16,191 nucleotides of DNA from contig CAMGDK010000022.1 in NCBI GenBank assembly GCA_946042285.1, forward strand, positions 1-16,191, in the 5' to 3' direction. Below are positions 1 to 6,907 of the stretch, in pieces; positions within the stretch are counted from its first letter, which is position 1; the number at the start of each line of letters is the position of its first letter. The DNA is from an uncultured Clostridia bacterium. Its GTDB lineage: Bacteria > Bacillota > Clostridia > Oscillospirales > Acutalibacteraceae. Below the pieces are notes generated by a model that worked only from the letters and a program-made list of their open reading frames with translations, ran no database searches and had not been told where the DNA came from. Position numbers and translations under genes: made by a program.

Positions 1-45
1 ACACCTAAGCCTTCGTCGGCAGCGTCAGATGTGTATAAGAGACAG
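1..45 (+). other. Illumina Nextera i5 index and Read 1 transposon adapter (not genomic)
   Basis: Positions 1-4 are the end of the P5 arm. Positions 5-12 read CTAAGCCT, which matches the Nextera S508 i5 index as I recall it. Positions 13-45 are the complete Nextera Read 1 transposon adapter, ending in the 19-base Tn5 mosaic end at 27-45. The sequence comes from library preparation and carries no biological information. The genomic insert starts at 46. Confidence 0.98.
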
Positions 46-48
46 TTT

Positions 49-888
49 TTATTTGTTTTTTTCACTGTTATATTTTGTATCCTTGATTATCTTAACATCA
101 TCTCGGTGAACCTTAACAGGTAAGCCGTCGGGTGAGCTGTCAAGCTGAACCTTGAGCATTCCGTCAAGGATAGATACATCGATTACAGTGCCTCTGCCCT
201 CCCTGCATTCAACAACCGTTCCACGCTTTGGAGTAATTTTGTTGAGATATTCATAGGAGTTTTGCTCGTATTTTAAGCAGCACATAAGTCTGCCGCATGT
301 ACCGCTGATTTTACCCGGAGCAAGTGAAAGACCTTGGTCCTTAGCCATTTTGATTGTAACAGAATGAAAATCATCAAGGAAGGTTGCACAGCAAAACGGT
401 CTGCCGCATATACCGAGACCGCCTAAAAGCTTGCTCTCGTCCCTGACTCCTATCTGCCTCATTTCAATTCTAATATGTAAAGCAGAAGCCAAATCCTTAA
501 CAAGCTCCCTGAAATCGACTCTGCCGTCGGCAGTGAAGTAGAATATTACCTTTGAGCCGTCAAAGGTGTATTCTGCACCGGTAAGACTCATTTCAAGCTT
601 ATGCTTGTTGACAAGCTCTGTGCAAATCTTCAGCGCGTCCTGCTCTTTAATTTTGTTGTTTTTTATTGTTTCAAGGTCCTTGTCAGTTGCAATACGCTTA
701 ACCGGCTTTAACGGCGACACAATTTCGCCGTCCTCAACCTCTTTAACATTTGAGTATGCAGTACCGCATTCGGTTCCCTTTGCCGTTTCAACAATAAGCT
801 TTTGACCGTATTGTATGTCAAGACCGTTAGGATCAAAATAATATAATTTTCCGGTGTCCTTAAATCGAACGCCAATAACCTTTGTCAT
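49..888 (-). CDS. ricT: RicT/YaaT family PSP1-domain protein (RicAFT complex, RNase Y regulator)
   Basis: A 279-residue protein, close to the usual length of Bacillus RicT (YaaT). In B. subtilis RicT forms the Fe-S-containing RicA-RicF-RicT complex, which directs RNase Y processing of mRNAs and supports sporulation, competence and biofilm formation. The PSP1 C-terminal region holds the conserved cysteine clusters GICGRPFCC (C161, C166, C167) and GTCGRLMCC (C198, C203, C204), the likely Fe-S ligands; C41, C89 and C228 are further cysteines. The ATG at 886-888 has an AGGAG six bases upstream. The gene is third after darA and holB, 18 bases downstream of holB, as in Bacillus. The TAA stop lies at 49-51, just inside the insert, so the gene is complete but whatever follows is lost. 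The identification is firm; the cellular role is taken from the Bacillus homologue. Confidence 0.93.
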   Translation of the reverse strand: MTKVIGVRFKDTGKLYYFDPNGLDIQYGQKLIVETAKGTECGTAYSNVKEVEDGEIVSPLKPVKRIATDKDLETIKNNKIKEQDALKICTELVNKHKLEMSLTGAEYTFDGSKVIFYFTADGRVDFRELVKDLASALHIRIEMRQIGVRDESKLLGGLGICGRPFCCATFLDDFHSVTIKMAKDQGLSLAPGKISGTCGRLMCCLKYEQNSYEYLNKITPKRGTVVECREGRGTVIDVSILDGMLKVQLDSSPDGLPVKVHRDDVKIIKDTKYNSEKNK

Positions 889-906
889 ATAAGTCTCCTG
901 TTTGTT

Positions 907-1890
907 TTATTTTCCTGCCGCCTGTCTTAACCTGCAGCACAGGCGCGTGATAAGCAGTGAATTGTTTGAATTCATCAACGCCTCTGATTTTAACTGTGTA
1001 CATTCATTTAAAAGATTTAACAGCCTCTGCCTTGAAAGCCTTGCTCTCAAAAGCATTGCGGTATCCTTTTGACCTGAGATGAAGCCGTCGTCCCCGTCTG
1101 CAAGAAGCGCATCTCTGAATATGTTTTTGAGCAAATCACAAGCAAAAACGATTGCCTCTCTGTCCTTTTGGAAAAAGGCGCACTCCGACAACAGCGCAAA
1201 TTCGTTGTCGCCGACAAGGGCATTGCACATCTTTTTGCATACTGCGACAATCTCGTTTGCCTTGCCGTCACCAAGGCTCTCCATAGCTTTGCCGATATTA
1301 CCGTTAAAGGCTTCAATAGTTCTTTTTGCAGTTAAAAAATCGGTTGAGGAGTCGTGATTAACAAGGTACTTAGCCCCGTCATCACCGTTAACTCCCTCGA
1401 GTGAAATTACAACCGAGCGCGACAGTACGGTGCTTAACAGAGCACTCTTTGATTCAGCCGTCAAAATAAATATAACATATTCCGGCGGCTCCTCAAGTAT
1501 CTTTAAAAGTGCATTTTGAGCCGAAGCATTCATGCAGTGAGCATTTGCCAAAATGTAAATCTTGTATTTTGCTTCGTTAGGCTTAATATATGCATCTTCA
1601 ATTATTTTACGAACAGTATCAACATGAAAGGAATTAGCCTTGCCGGACGGAATGTGCTCAAATATATCGGGATGCACACCGTCCCTTGCTTTTTTGCACT
1701 GAGCACATGCGTTGCAGGGCTTATCATCACCTCTGCAAACAAGCGTCTGCGCAAGCAAGCGCGCAAGAGTTTTCTTGCCTATACCGCGTTCGCCGTCAAT
1801 TACAAGTGCGTGAGGAAAACGATTTGACTCGATAAGCGCGCCGAGCTTTTCTATTGTCTTTTCATTACCGATAAAGTCGTTAAATTTCAT
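907..1890 (-). CDS. holB: DNA polymerase III subunit delta' (clamp loader)
   Basis: A 327-residue AAA+ protein of the clamp-loader family. Delta' with delta and tau/gamma loads the beta sliding clamp onto primed DNA during replication. The N-terminal half shows a Walker A-like loop GERGIGKKT (residues 33-41), a four-cysteine zinc module (C52, C59, C62, C65), and the conserved stretch NASAQNALLKILEEPP at 121-136. The family SRC sensor motif reads SRS here (157-159), so the usual cysteine is replaced by serine. The C-terminal half is the helical collar domain and is poorly conserved, as expected. The gene starts 8 bases after darA. No good Shine-Dalgarno is visible before the ATG at 1888-1890, so it may rely on translational coupling. 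Synteny with darA upstream and ricT downstream supports the call. Confidence 0.93.
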   Translation of the reverse strand: MKFNDFIGNEKTIEKLGALIESNRFPHALVIDGERGIGKKTLARLLAQTLVCRGDDKPCNACAQCKKARDGVHPDIFEHIPSGKANSFHVDTVRKIIEDAYIKPNEAKYKIYILANAHCMNASAQNALLKILEEPPEYVIFILTAESKSALLSTVLSRSVVISLEGVNGDDGAKYLVNHDSSTDFLTAKRTIEAFNGNIGKAMESLGDGKANEIVAVCKKMCNALVGDNEFALLSECAFFQKDREAIVFACDLLKNIFRDALLADGDDGFISGQKDTAMLLRARLSRQRLLNLLNECTQLKSEALMNSNNSLLITRLCCRLRQAAGK

Positions 1891-1898
1891 AATTAAAG

Positions 1899-2222
1899 TT
1901 ATAGCTTTCTAAATTGTTCAACATCAATTACAAATGCAACTGCACCGTATTCATCGACATATACGGGCTCGTTGAGAAGCGAGCCTTCAACAGTGCTTTG
2001 CACCTTGAGCTGCTTTTTTATTCTCTTTGTAATATTTTTTTCGATTAACTCGAACAATGCATCAATCTTTTCTTCCTCAATGCCGAAGAGTATTGTTGTG
2101 TTGCCGTTTTCAAGGAATTGACCTGATGTTGAAATCTTTGTTGAAAAGTATCCATGTGCACTTGTTTGTGCAAGCACCTTTGGCACATCCTTGTTAGACA
2201 AAATCACTATTACCAATTTCAT
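1899..2222 (-). CDS. darA: Cyclic-di-AMP receptor DarA (PII-like, YaaQ)
   Basis: A 107-residue PII-like signalling protein. DarA forms trimers that bind cyclic-di-AMP; its downstream target is unsettled even in Bacillus. The start MKLVIVILSNKD, the loop FLENGNTTILFGIEEEKID and the end AFVIDVEQFRKL match the YaaQ/DarA family along its length. I chose the ATG at 2220-2222 because GGGTGAT, a good anti-SD match, sits just upstream and MKL is where the family begins. A GTG three codons further up (2229-2231) overlaps that ribosome binding site. It is the first gene of the darA-holB-ricT unit. In Bacillus yaaR lies between darA and holB; here it is absent. Confidence 0.9.
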   Translation of the reverse strand: MKLVIVILSNKDVPKVLAQTSAHGYFSTKISTSGQFLENGNTTILFGIEEEKIDALFELIEKNITKRIKKQLKVQSTVEGSLLNEPVYVDEYGAVAFVIDVEQFRKL

Positions 2223-2267
2223 AATTATCACCCATTATATAGCATAATACTTTTGTTTACATTTATG

Positions 2268-2296
2268 ATTATACTGAAAATCAAGCGATAATTCAA
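2268..2296 (-). promoter_or_regulatory. Sigma-A promoter of darA-holB-ricT
   Basis: On the minus strand a -35 TTGAAT (2291-2296) is followed by a 17-base spacer and a perfect -10 TATAAT (2268-2273). The start point is expected near 2261, giving a leader of about 39 bases before the darA ATG. A second TATAAT at 2234-2239 has no convincing -35 and would remove the ribosome binding site. The rest of 2223-2373 holds only the possible terminator described next. Confidence 0.65.
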
Positions 2297-2324
2297 CAAA
2301 GCGTATTCATTATTAAGACAAAAT

Positions 2325-2359
2325 TTACAATGCGGAAACATTTATTATCCGTTTTGTAA
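2325..2359 (-). terminator. Possible weak terminator after the AEC transporter gene
   Basis: On the minus strand, 15 bases past the transporter stop, TTACAA (2354-2359) pairs with TTGTAA (2325-2330), and an inner CGGA/TCCG pair closes an 11-base loop, with a 2x2 internal mismatch. The sequence ATTTTG follows. The stem is AT-rich and the T-tract short, so this is only a candidate. It lies between the transporter and the darA promoter, where a terminator would be expected. Confidence 0.3.
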
Positions 2360-2373
2360 TAATTTGTCGAATG

Positions 2374-3303
2374 TTATATTACCGATGCTATTGCAACAAT
2401 CACCGGCATGGTAAGCACGGACAAAATAGATGACTGTGCCGCAATTTCAGAGCCGAGCGAAGCGTCGTTGTCGTATTTAGCGGCATACATTGCGGTGTTT
2501 GTAGCCGTAGGTGCAGAGCTTGAAATAATCATTGCAGTGAGTAAATCGCCCTTGACTCCGCACAGCCTAAACAAAGCGAGCATGCATCCCGGAATGAAAA
2601 TCAATCTCATAAAGGATACAAAATATAATTCCTTTTTGAGAATAAGATTTTTAAAATTTGAATTGGCAAGGAATGTGCCGAATACAATCATAGCAAGAGG
2701 GGAATTGCAGTTGCCCACAATCTCCATGGGATAATTTATAAAATACGGAATTTGCGGCTGTAAAAAGAAGAGAGGTAATCCGATAATAACAGATATTGAG
2801 CCGGGATTAAATATCAGCTTTTTTAAATCAATTTTAGCCTCGTGACCGCTGATTTCATAAATTCCTATTGTGAATGCGATAATATTGAAAACCGCAACAT
2901 ATATTGAGCAGTAGAATATACCCTCGTTGCCGATAACGCTTTTTGCGAGCGGCAGTGCAAGAAATGCTGCATTTGACAGCACAATTCCGTAGTGATATAT
3001 TCCTCTTTCCTTTAGAGATCTTTTCCTAAAGGTCAAAAGCGATACAAGAGTGCCGAATATGTGAGTTGCAAACGCACACGCAAACGCTACAAATATTCCC
3101 TTAACATGCTGCTCAGTGTATTCCATTGTCATAAAGGTATGAATAATTGCTATCGGCAAAATCACGTTAAACAACAGGTCGATAAGACGCTTGCCGTCCG
3201 ATTGCCTGAATATTCCCGTTTTGTCGGTGACAAATCCGATACCTGCAATGAGGTAAAGTATAAACACCTGCAAGGCTATTGTTTTTAAGCTTTCTGCAAA
3301 CAA
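2374..3303 (-). CDS. AEC family transporter (auxin efflux carrier type)
   Basis: A 309-residue integral membrane protein with about ten hydrophobic segments, the usual size for bacterial AEC carriers. The family moves carboxylates; bacterial members include malate and malonate permeases. Family-like features are the N-terminal helix with GIGFVTDKTGIF, the stretch VILPIAIIHTFM, the helix GIVLSNAAFLALPLAKSVIG, and the C-terminal signature SSSAPTATNTAMYAAKYDND followed by ASLGSEIAAQSSILSVLTMP. I chose the TTG at 3301-3303 because AAGAAGGA lies about 7 bases upstream and the protein then begins MFAESLKTIALQ. A longer reading from a TTG at 3346-3348 adds a lysine-rich tail that overlaps the upstream gene and has no ribosome binding site. 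The gene sits 13 bases after the unidentified membrane protein gene, third in a likely operon with citrate synthase. That hints at an organic-acid substrate, which the sequence alone cannot settle. Confidence 0.85.
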   Translation of the reverse strand: MFAESLKTIALQVFILYLIAGIGFVTDKTGIFRQSDGKRLIDLLFNVILPIAIIHTFMTMEYTEQHVKGIFVAFACAFATHIFGTLVSLLTFRKRSLKERGIYHYGIVLSNAAFLALPLAKSVIGNEGIFYCSIYVAVFNIIAFTIGIYEISGHEAKIDLKKLIFNPGSISVIIGLPLFFLQPQIPYFINYPMEIVGNCNSPLAMIVFGTFLANSNFKNLILKKELYFVSFMRLIFIPGCMLALFRLCGVKGDLLTAMIISSSAPTATNTAMYAAKYDNDASLGSEIAAQSSILSVLTMPVIVAIASVI

Positions 3304-3316
3304 TTTTATTTCCTTC

Positions 3317-4147
3317 TTATATTTCTTTTTGCTTTTTTGCCGTATCAATTACAAGAATAAGCATTGTAATTGCGAGCATTAGATATGTTAATACCGAAAA
3401 TTCGGATTTGTGAATTAAGCTTTGCTTGTTTGCAACATGAGCAAGCAGCCTCGGCAAAGCAATAATAATACTCATTGAGATTGCCCCTAAAGCAGAAAAG
3501 GTCAGCAGCTTGCTTGGCTTGTCCTGCTTCTTATCTAATATCGAAATGTAGCAAAACGACGAAATGATTACCATTATACAAAAGATAAATTCACAAAAGT
3601 ACTCTGAGCCGTAAACAATATCCGAAATGTTAAGCATGAGTATTAAAAGCTTCATAAATCCCCAAAGGATTACGCAAAAGTGAAGCAGATTAAATTTTCT
3701 GTAATCATAGTATGTACCCTTTGCCGTAAGAGAAATCATGTAAAAATACACACTGCAAATCAATGCGCAAATTCCAAGAGCAATAACTGCAAAGGTGTAA
3801 TTGTATTCGACAATCAAAGTGCTGTCAAGGTACCTGACGGTATTGAGGCATTGATGCAAAAAATCCCAAAAAAATGAAATGCTCAGTATCAAAAATAACA
3901 TGCTGTGCCTTTTTGAATTTGACAATTCCGGTATTTTGCCGTCTTTGTTCAGGAATGAATATATTACACCGCAAATCATAGCTAAGCCTGCCAGCGCATA
4001 AACAATGTATGAAAGCGAATGCGCCCCGGTGATAAGACCTGTGTCAATGTCGGTGAATTTCAATAGCTGAATCAGCCTTATCATACAGCCAGAAAATGAG
4101 AACAGCAACAGCAAGGAAAGCAAAAAGCCTTTAATATGCTTAACCAT
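3317..4147 (-). CDS. Multi-pass membrane protein of unknown function
   Basis: A 276-residue, strongly hydrophobic protein that I do not recognise. It has about seven or eight membrane segments, at roughly residues 7-27, 45-65, 82-102, 118-140, 155-175, 183-203, 215-236 and 248-268. A cysteine follows the first hydrophobic segment (SFSGC, C21), but phenylalanine at -3 is a poor lipobox, so I read it as a plain membrane anchor. No catalytic or binding motif is evident. The ATG at 4145-4147 lies 8 bases after the citrate synthase stop, with GAGAGAGG about 12 bases upstream inside the end of gltA, a rather long spacing. The short gaps on both sides suggest co-transcription with gltA and the AEC transporter. 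It could be an accessory membrane subunit or a sensor. Confidence 0.8.
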   Translation of the reverse strand: MVKHIKGFLLSLLLLFSFSGCMIRLIQLLKFTDIDTGLITGAHSLSYIVYALAGLAMICGVIYSFLNKDGKIPELSNSKRHSMLFLILSISFFWDFLHQCLNTVRYLDSTLIVEYNYTFAVIALGICALICSVYFYMISLTAKGTYYDYRKFNLLHFCVILWGFMKLLILMLNISDIVYGSEYFCEFIFCIMVIISSFCYISILDKKQDKPSKLLTFSALGAISMSIIIALPRLLAHVANKQSLIHKSEFSVLTYLMLAITMLILVIDTAKKQKEI

Positions 4148-4155
4148 TATTGTTA

Positions 4156-5526
4156 TTAGCCTCTCTCGTCAATTTGCTTAAATTCTCTCGTTTTGCTTAC
4201 GCTCTTGTAAGCTGGACGCATAATCTTGCCGCCTGATGTGAGCTCCTCAAGCCTGTGAGCGCACCAACCGGCAATTCTTGATACTGCAAAGATAGGTGTA
4301 TATAAATCCTCGGGAATACCAAGCACCTTGTAAACAAGACCTGAATAAAGGTCAACATTTGCACACATAACCTTTTCCACACCCTTGACCTCTGCAAACA
4401 CTTGCGGAGTAAGAAGCTCTATGTTTTCAAGAGTTTTAAATTCCTTTTCAAATCCCTTTTCATAAGCAAGCTTCTTTGCGTTAGCCTTGAGTATTACTGC
4501 ACGAGGGTCGGAAAGCGTGTAAACAGCGTGTCCCATACCGTAAATAAGACCGGAGCCGTCACCTGCCTCCTTGTTAAGCACCTTAACAAGATGGTCCTTA
4601 ACCTGTGACTCATCTGTCGGGTCTGCAAGTGTGGACATAATCTCATCCATCTGCCTTGCAACACGAAGATTTGCACCACCGTGCTTTGGTCCTTTAAGTG
4701 AGCCGAAGCCTGCTGTGATAGCAGAATAAGTGTCGGTACCGCTTGAGGTGAGAACTCTTGTTGAAAAGGTTGAGTTGTTACCGCCGCCGTGATCGGCGTG
4801 AAGCATAAGGCAAATATCAAGAAGCTTTGCCTCCTCGTCGGTAAATTTTTTGTCAACACGAAGCTGATTGAGTATGTACTCCGCCATTGACTGCTCTTTT
4901 TTGATTGGATGAAGGAACATCGTCTTGTCGTAAAAAGCCCTGCGCTTAACCTGATATGCAGCATTCATGATTGTCGGCATCTGTGCTATGAGCTGAAGCG
5001 ACTGACGCAAAACATTCGGGATGGAAGTATCGTCGGGATTTTCGTCATATGAATATAGGCACATAACAGAACGAGCCATCTTGTTCATGATGTCCCTTGC
5101 AGGATGCTTCATAATCATGTCTTCAATAAACTCCTCGGGGAGAGTCCTGCACTCTGCAATTACCTCACGAAGAGCAATAAGCTGATTTTCTGTCGGTAAA
5201 TCACCGAAAAGAAGAAGCCAAACAACCTCTTCAAATCCAAAACGATTGTTTTCGATACATCCGTTGACAATGTCGTTAATGTCGTAGCCTCTGTAAGACA
5301 GCTTACCCTCCTTAGGCAGTCTTTCGCCATCGAGGATATAATAGCCCTCAACAGAGCATATACGGGTAAGACCTGCCATAACGCCGGTGCCGTCCTCGTT
5401 ACGAAGTCCTCTTTTTACATGGTATTTTTGATAATCCTTTGTATTTATCGAGTTATTCTTGTCAAGCTCGTGACATAAGCTTGAAAGAGCGTCCATGGAA
5501 ATAGGCGAGATATAACAGTTTGACAC
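4156..5526 (-). CDS. gltA: Citrate synthase (Si type)
   Basis: A 456-residue citrate synthase, which condenses oxaloacetate and acetyl-CoA to citrate and CoA at the entry to the TCA or glutamate-precursor pathway. The catalytic triad is visible: H282 in GPKHGGAN, H333 in GMGHAVYTLSDPR and D392 in NVDLYSG. The conserved block LHADHGGGNNSTFSTR lies at 242-257 and SRIAGWCAHRLEE at 416-428. The N-terminal segment SYRGYDINDIV (77-87) is typical. The protein is longer than the roughly 370-430 residues of many bacterial forms because of an N-terminal extension of about 40 residues. The start is a GTG at 5524-5526 with GGAAGGA 8 bases upstream; an internal ATG at codon 11 is the alternative. A 2-methylcitrate synthase role cannot be excluded. 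It is the first gene of a probable operon with an unknown membrane protein and an AEC carrier, behind a strong promoter. Confidence 0.95.
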   Translation of the reverse strand: MSNCYISPISMDALSSLCHELDKNNSINTKDYQKYHVKRGLRNEDGTGVMAGLTRICSVEGYYILDGERLPKEGKLSYRGYDINDIVNGCIENNRFGFEEVVWLLLFGDLPTENQLIALREVIAECRTLPEEFIEDMIMKHPARDIMNKMARSVMCLYSYDENPDDTSIPNVLRQSLQLIAQMPTIMNAAYQVKRRAFYDKTMFLHPIKKEQSMAEYILNQLRVDKKFTDEEAKLLDICLMLHADHGGGNNSTFSTRVLTSSGTDTYSAITAGFGSLKGPKHGGANLRVARQMDEIMSTLADPTDESQVKDHLVKVLNKEAGDGSGLIYGMGHAVYTLSDPRAVILKANAKKLAYEKGFEKEFKTLENIELLTPQVFAEVKGVEKVMCANVDLYSGLVYKVLGIPEDLYTPIFAVSRIAGWCAHRLEELTSGGKIMRPAYKSVSKTREFKQIDERG

Positions 5527-5605
5527 AATACCATTCCTTCCGTAATTATCTTTTATCTTAGGTAAAATAAATCAATATTTGCGCATTTAGTCATATTATC
5601 GAATT

Positions 5606-5634
5606 ATTATACATAATTTATAAAATAAAGTCAA
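5606..5634 (-). promoter_or_regulatory. Strong sigma-A promoter of gltA
   Basis: On the minus strand a -35 TTGACT (5629-5634) is followed by a 17-base spacer and a perfect -10 TATAAT (5606-5611), preceded by TATG as in an extended -10. The start point is expected near 5599, leaving a leader of about 73 bases before the GTG. I see no clear hairpin or riboswitch in that leader. The -35 shares bases with the Shine-Dalgarno of the plus-strand small ORF. The remainder of 5527-5646 is AT-rich with no other convincing element. Confidence 0.75.
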
Positions 5635-5646
5635 GGAGGCGATAGC

Positions 5647-5799
5647 TTGAAAAAGGCACTGATAATTTATGCCGTGGTATTTGCTTTAACCCTTGCAGTG
5701 CCCGCAATTGTATGCTTTACAAATACGGGTACCTCCGACTCAAGCGAGCTTGTAAATATTTTTCGCTCGTGTGTCACTCTACTTGAGTGTTGTCGCTGA
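5647..5799 (+). CDS. Small membrane or secreted protein, or truncated 5' end of a larger gene
   Basis: A 50-codon frame starting at TTG 5647-5649. A perfect Shine-Dalgarno AAGGAGG lies at 5633-5639, 7 bases upstream. The translation begins MKKALIIYAVVFALTLAV and has the charge and hydrophobicity pattern of a signal peptide or membrane anchor up to about residue 24. It then runs through a polar stretch (TNTGTSDSSELVNIF) and stops at 5797-5799 after a cysteine-rich tail. The last 26 bases overlap the convergent gerAC gene, and no terminator separates them. The start signals are as good as any in the window, but the protein is very short. It may be a real small protein, or the remnant of a larger gene such as a SpoIID-like secreted protein, cut by rearrangement. 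I cannot identify it. Confidence 0.45.
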   Translation: MKKALIIYAVVFALTLAVPAIVCFTNTGTSDSSELVNIFRSCVTLLECCR

Positions 5800-6907
5800 T
5801 TTTTTTAACAGAAATATCGGACTGTGCAGCAATTTCCGCTTTTAAAAATTCATCATTCCAGCTGTTCGACATGGTGCGATACGCGTCTGTATCATTGCAT
5901 GCAAGCTGCTCGCCGAGTCGAATACTGTCACTTTTTGCTCTTTTGCATGCAAGAAAGGCATTGCTCATAAGCAGACAAAGCTTTTGGTCTGCGAGCTTTT
6001 TTATTCTTTCATGGTCCTGCTTGTCAAGAGTGATATCTATACCGTTTTCGATTTCGTTTATCAGCATGTCACCTGTGATTTTTGCGCTCAAAACAACATG
6101 CTTGTTTATGATTGATGCTCTTTTTTTGCATTTTATTCGTGATAGCTTTAATCCGATTCTTCCAAGCTTTGAGTCTTCAACCTCGATAATCATGTTGTTA
6201 ATATCTCCGGTTAACAGAACAAAGCCCTGAGTTTCCTCTCTGCTTGTTATATAGCTTAAGCTGTTGCCTGAAAACAAAGCAATGCCGTCGGTTGAAACGG
6301 ATTTTTCGCCCTTTTCAATTTTAAGAACAGGCAGGAATAAATCCGAGGTTTTATCATTGTAAATATTTAGCAAATCACTTGCAGTCACAAGGACGGACAA
6401 GCCTGATTTTTCACTGTTGTTAATGAGATACAGCATGTTTTCGCACGGTACGGCAGTGTCGTTTTCCTTGCTTTTAATAATATCCTCTGCCTTATCACTT
6501 GCCATACAAACTGCAATGTCCGCTCTTGAGTCCGTTGAGCGAAGTAGATAGTCGAGCTCCTTTTTAAAATCCTTATCTGCCAATCCTCTTCCGAGAATTA
6601 TCAGCTTGTTTTGACCGAAGAATATTCGTTTTGAAAGTGATGTTGAAATATTGACTATTGCAGAGTTTAACGATTTGCCCTTGTCGGCAGTGTTGATTGT
6701 CATGTTACCCTGCGGAGTTTCGGAGCTGTTGCTGATGCCGACATTAAGCGTTTGAAGGTGCAGGCTGATTTCGTCGCCCTGTCTGTCAATCGCGATGCCT
6801 TCAACGATTGCAAGGTCCTTTAAGTGCCTGTTGTCTGTACAGCCTGTAAGCATTAGCGAAGCGATAACAAGCAGAGTTAATATTTTATATCCCTTAATTA
6901 GCTTCAT
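5774..6907 (-). CDS. Ger(x)C family spore germination lipoprotein (C subunit)
   Basis: A 377-residue lipoprotein of the GerAC/GerBC/GerKC family, the C subunit of a spore inner-membrane nutrient germinant receptor. The N-terminal signal ILTLLVIASLMLTGC has a good lipobox (LTGC, C23), so the protein is expected to be lipid-anchored. The family motifs DLAIVEGIAIDR, the segment RIFFGQNKLIILGRGLADK, and the C-terminal stretch NSWNDEFLKAEIAAQSDISV are present, and the length is normal. I chose the ATG at 6905-6907 because AAGGAAG lies 7 bases upstream and the signal peptide then begins MKLIKGYK; a longer reading to 6934 lies inside gerAB. It overlaps gerAB by 14 bases and is the last gene of the receptor operon. 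Expression late in the forespore is expected from the family. Confidence 0.92.
   Translation of the reverse strand: MKLIKGYKILTLLVIASLMLTGCTDNRHLKDLAIVEGIAIDRQGDEISLHLQTLNVGISNSSETPQGNMTINTADKGKSLNSAIVNISTSLSKRIFFGQNKLIILGRGLADKDFKKELDYLLRSTDSRADIAVCMASDKAEDIIKSKENDTAVPCENMLYLINNSEKSGLSVLVTASDLLNIYNDKTSDLFLPVLKIEKGEKSVSTDGIALFSGNSLSYITSREETQGFVLLTGDINNMIIEVEDSKLGRIGLKLSRIKCKKRASIINKHVVLSAKITGDMLINEIENGIDITLDKQDHERIKKLADQKLCLLMSNAFLACKRAKSDSIRLGEQLACNDTDAYRTMSNSWNDEFLKAEIAAQSDISVKKISDNTQVE

Noticed and set aside
2234..2239. A second TATAAT just before darA
   Set aside because: Its best -35 matches only three of six bases and the predicted start would fall inside the ribosome binding site; the promoter at 2268-2296 is better.
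3304..3348. N-terminal lysine-rich extension of the AEC transporter from a TTG at 3346-3348
   Set aside because: It overlaps the upstream gene, lacks a ribosome binding site, and AEC proteins normally start just before the first helix; the TTG at 3301-3303 has a good site.
4494..4964. A 156-codon open frame on the minus strand inside citrate synthase
   Set aside because: It is a shifted frame of gltA, whose own frame has a full catalytic triad; the alternative is Ser/Arg/Thr-rich with no start signal.
5775..5789. Small hairpin CACTC-TACTT-GAGTG at the end of gerAC
   Set aside because: Only five base pairs, inside the coding end of gerAC, with no T-tract, so not a credible terminator.
5787..6230. 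A 147-codon plus-strand frame antisense to gerAC
   Set aside because: It mirrors gerAC codons, has no ribosome binding site and resembles no family; gerAC itself is clearly coding.
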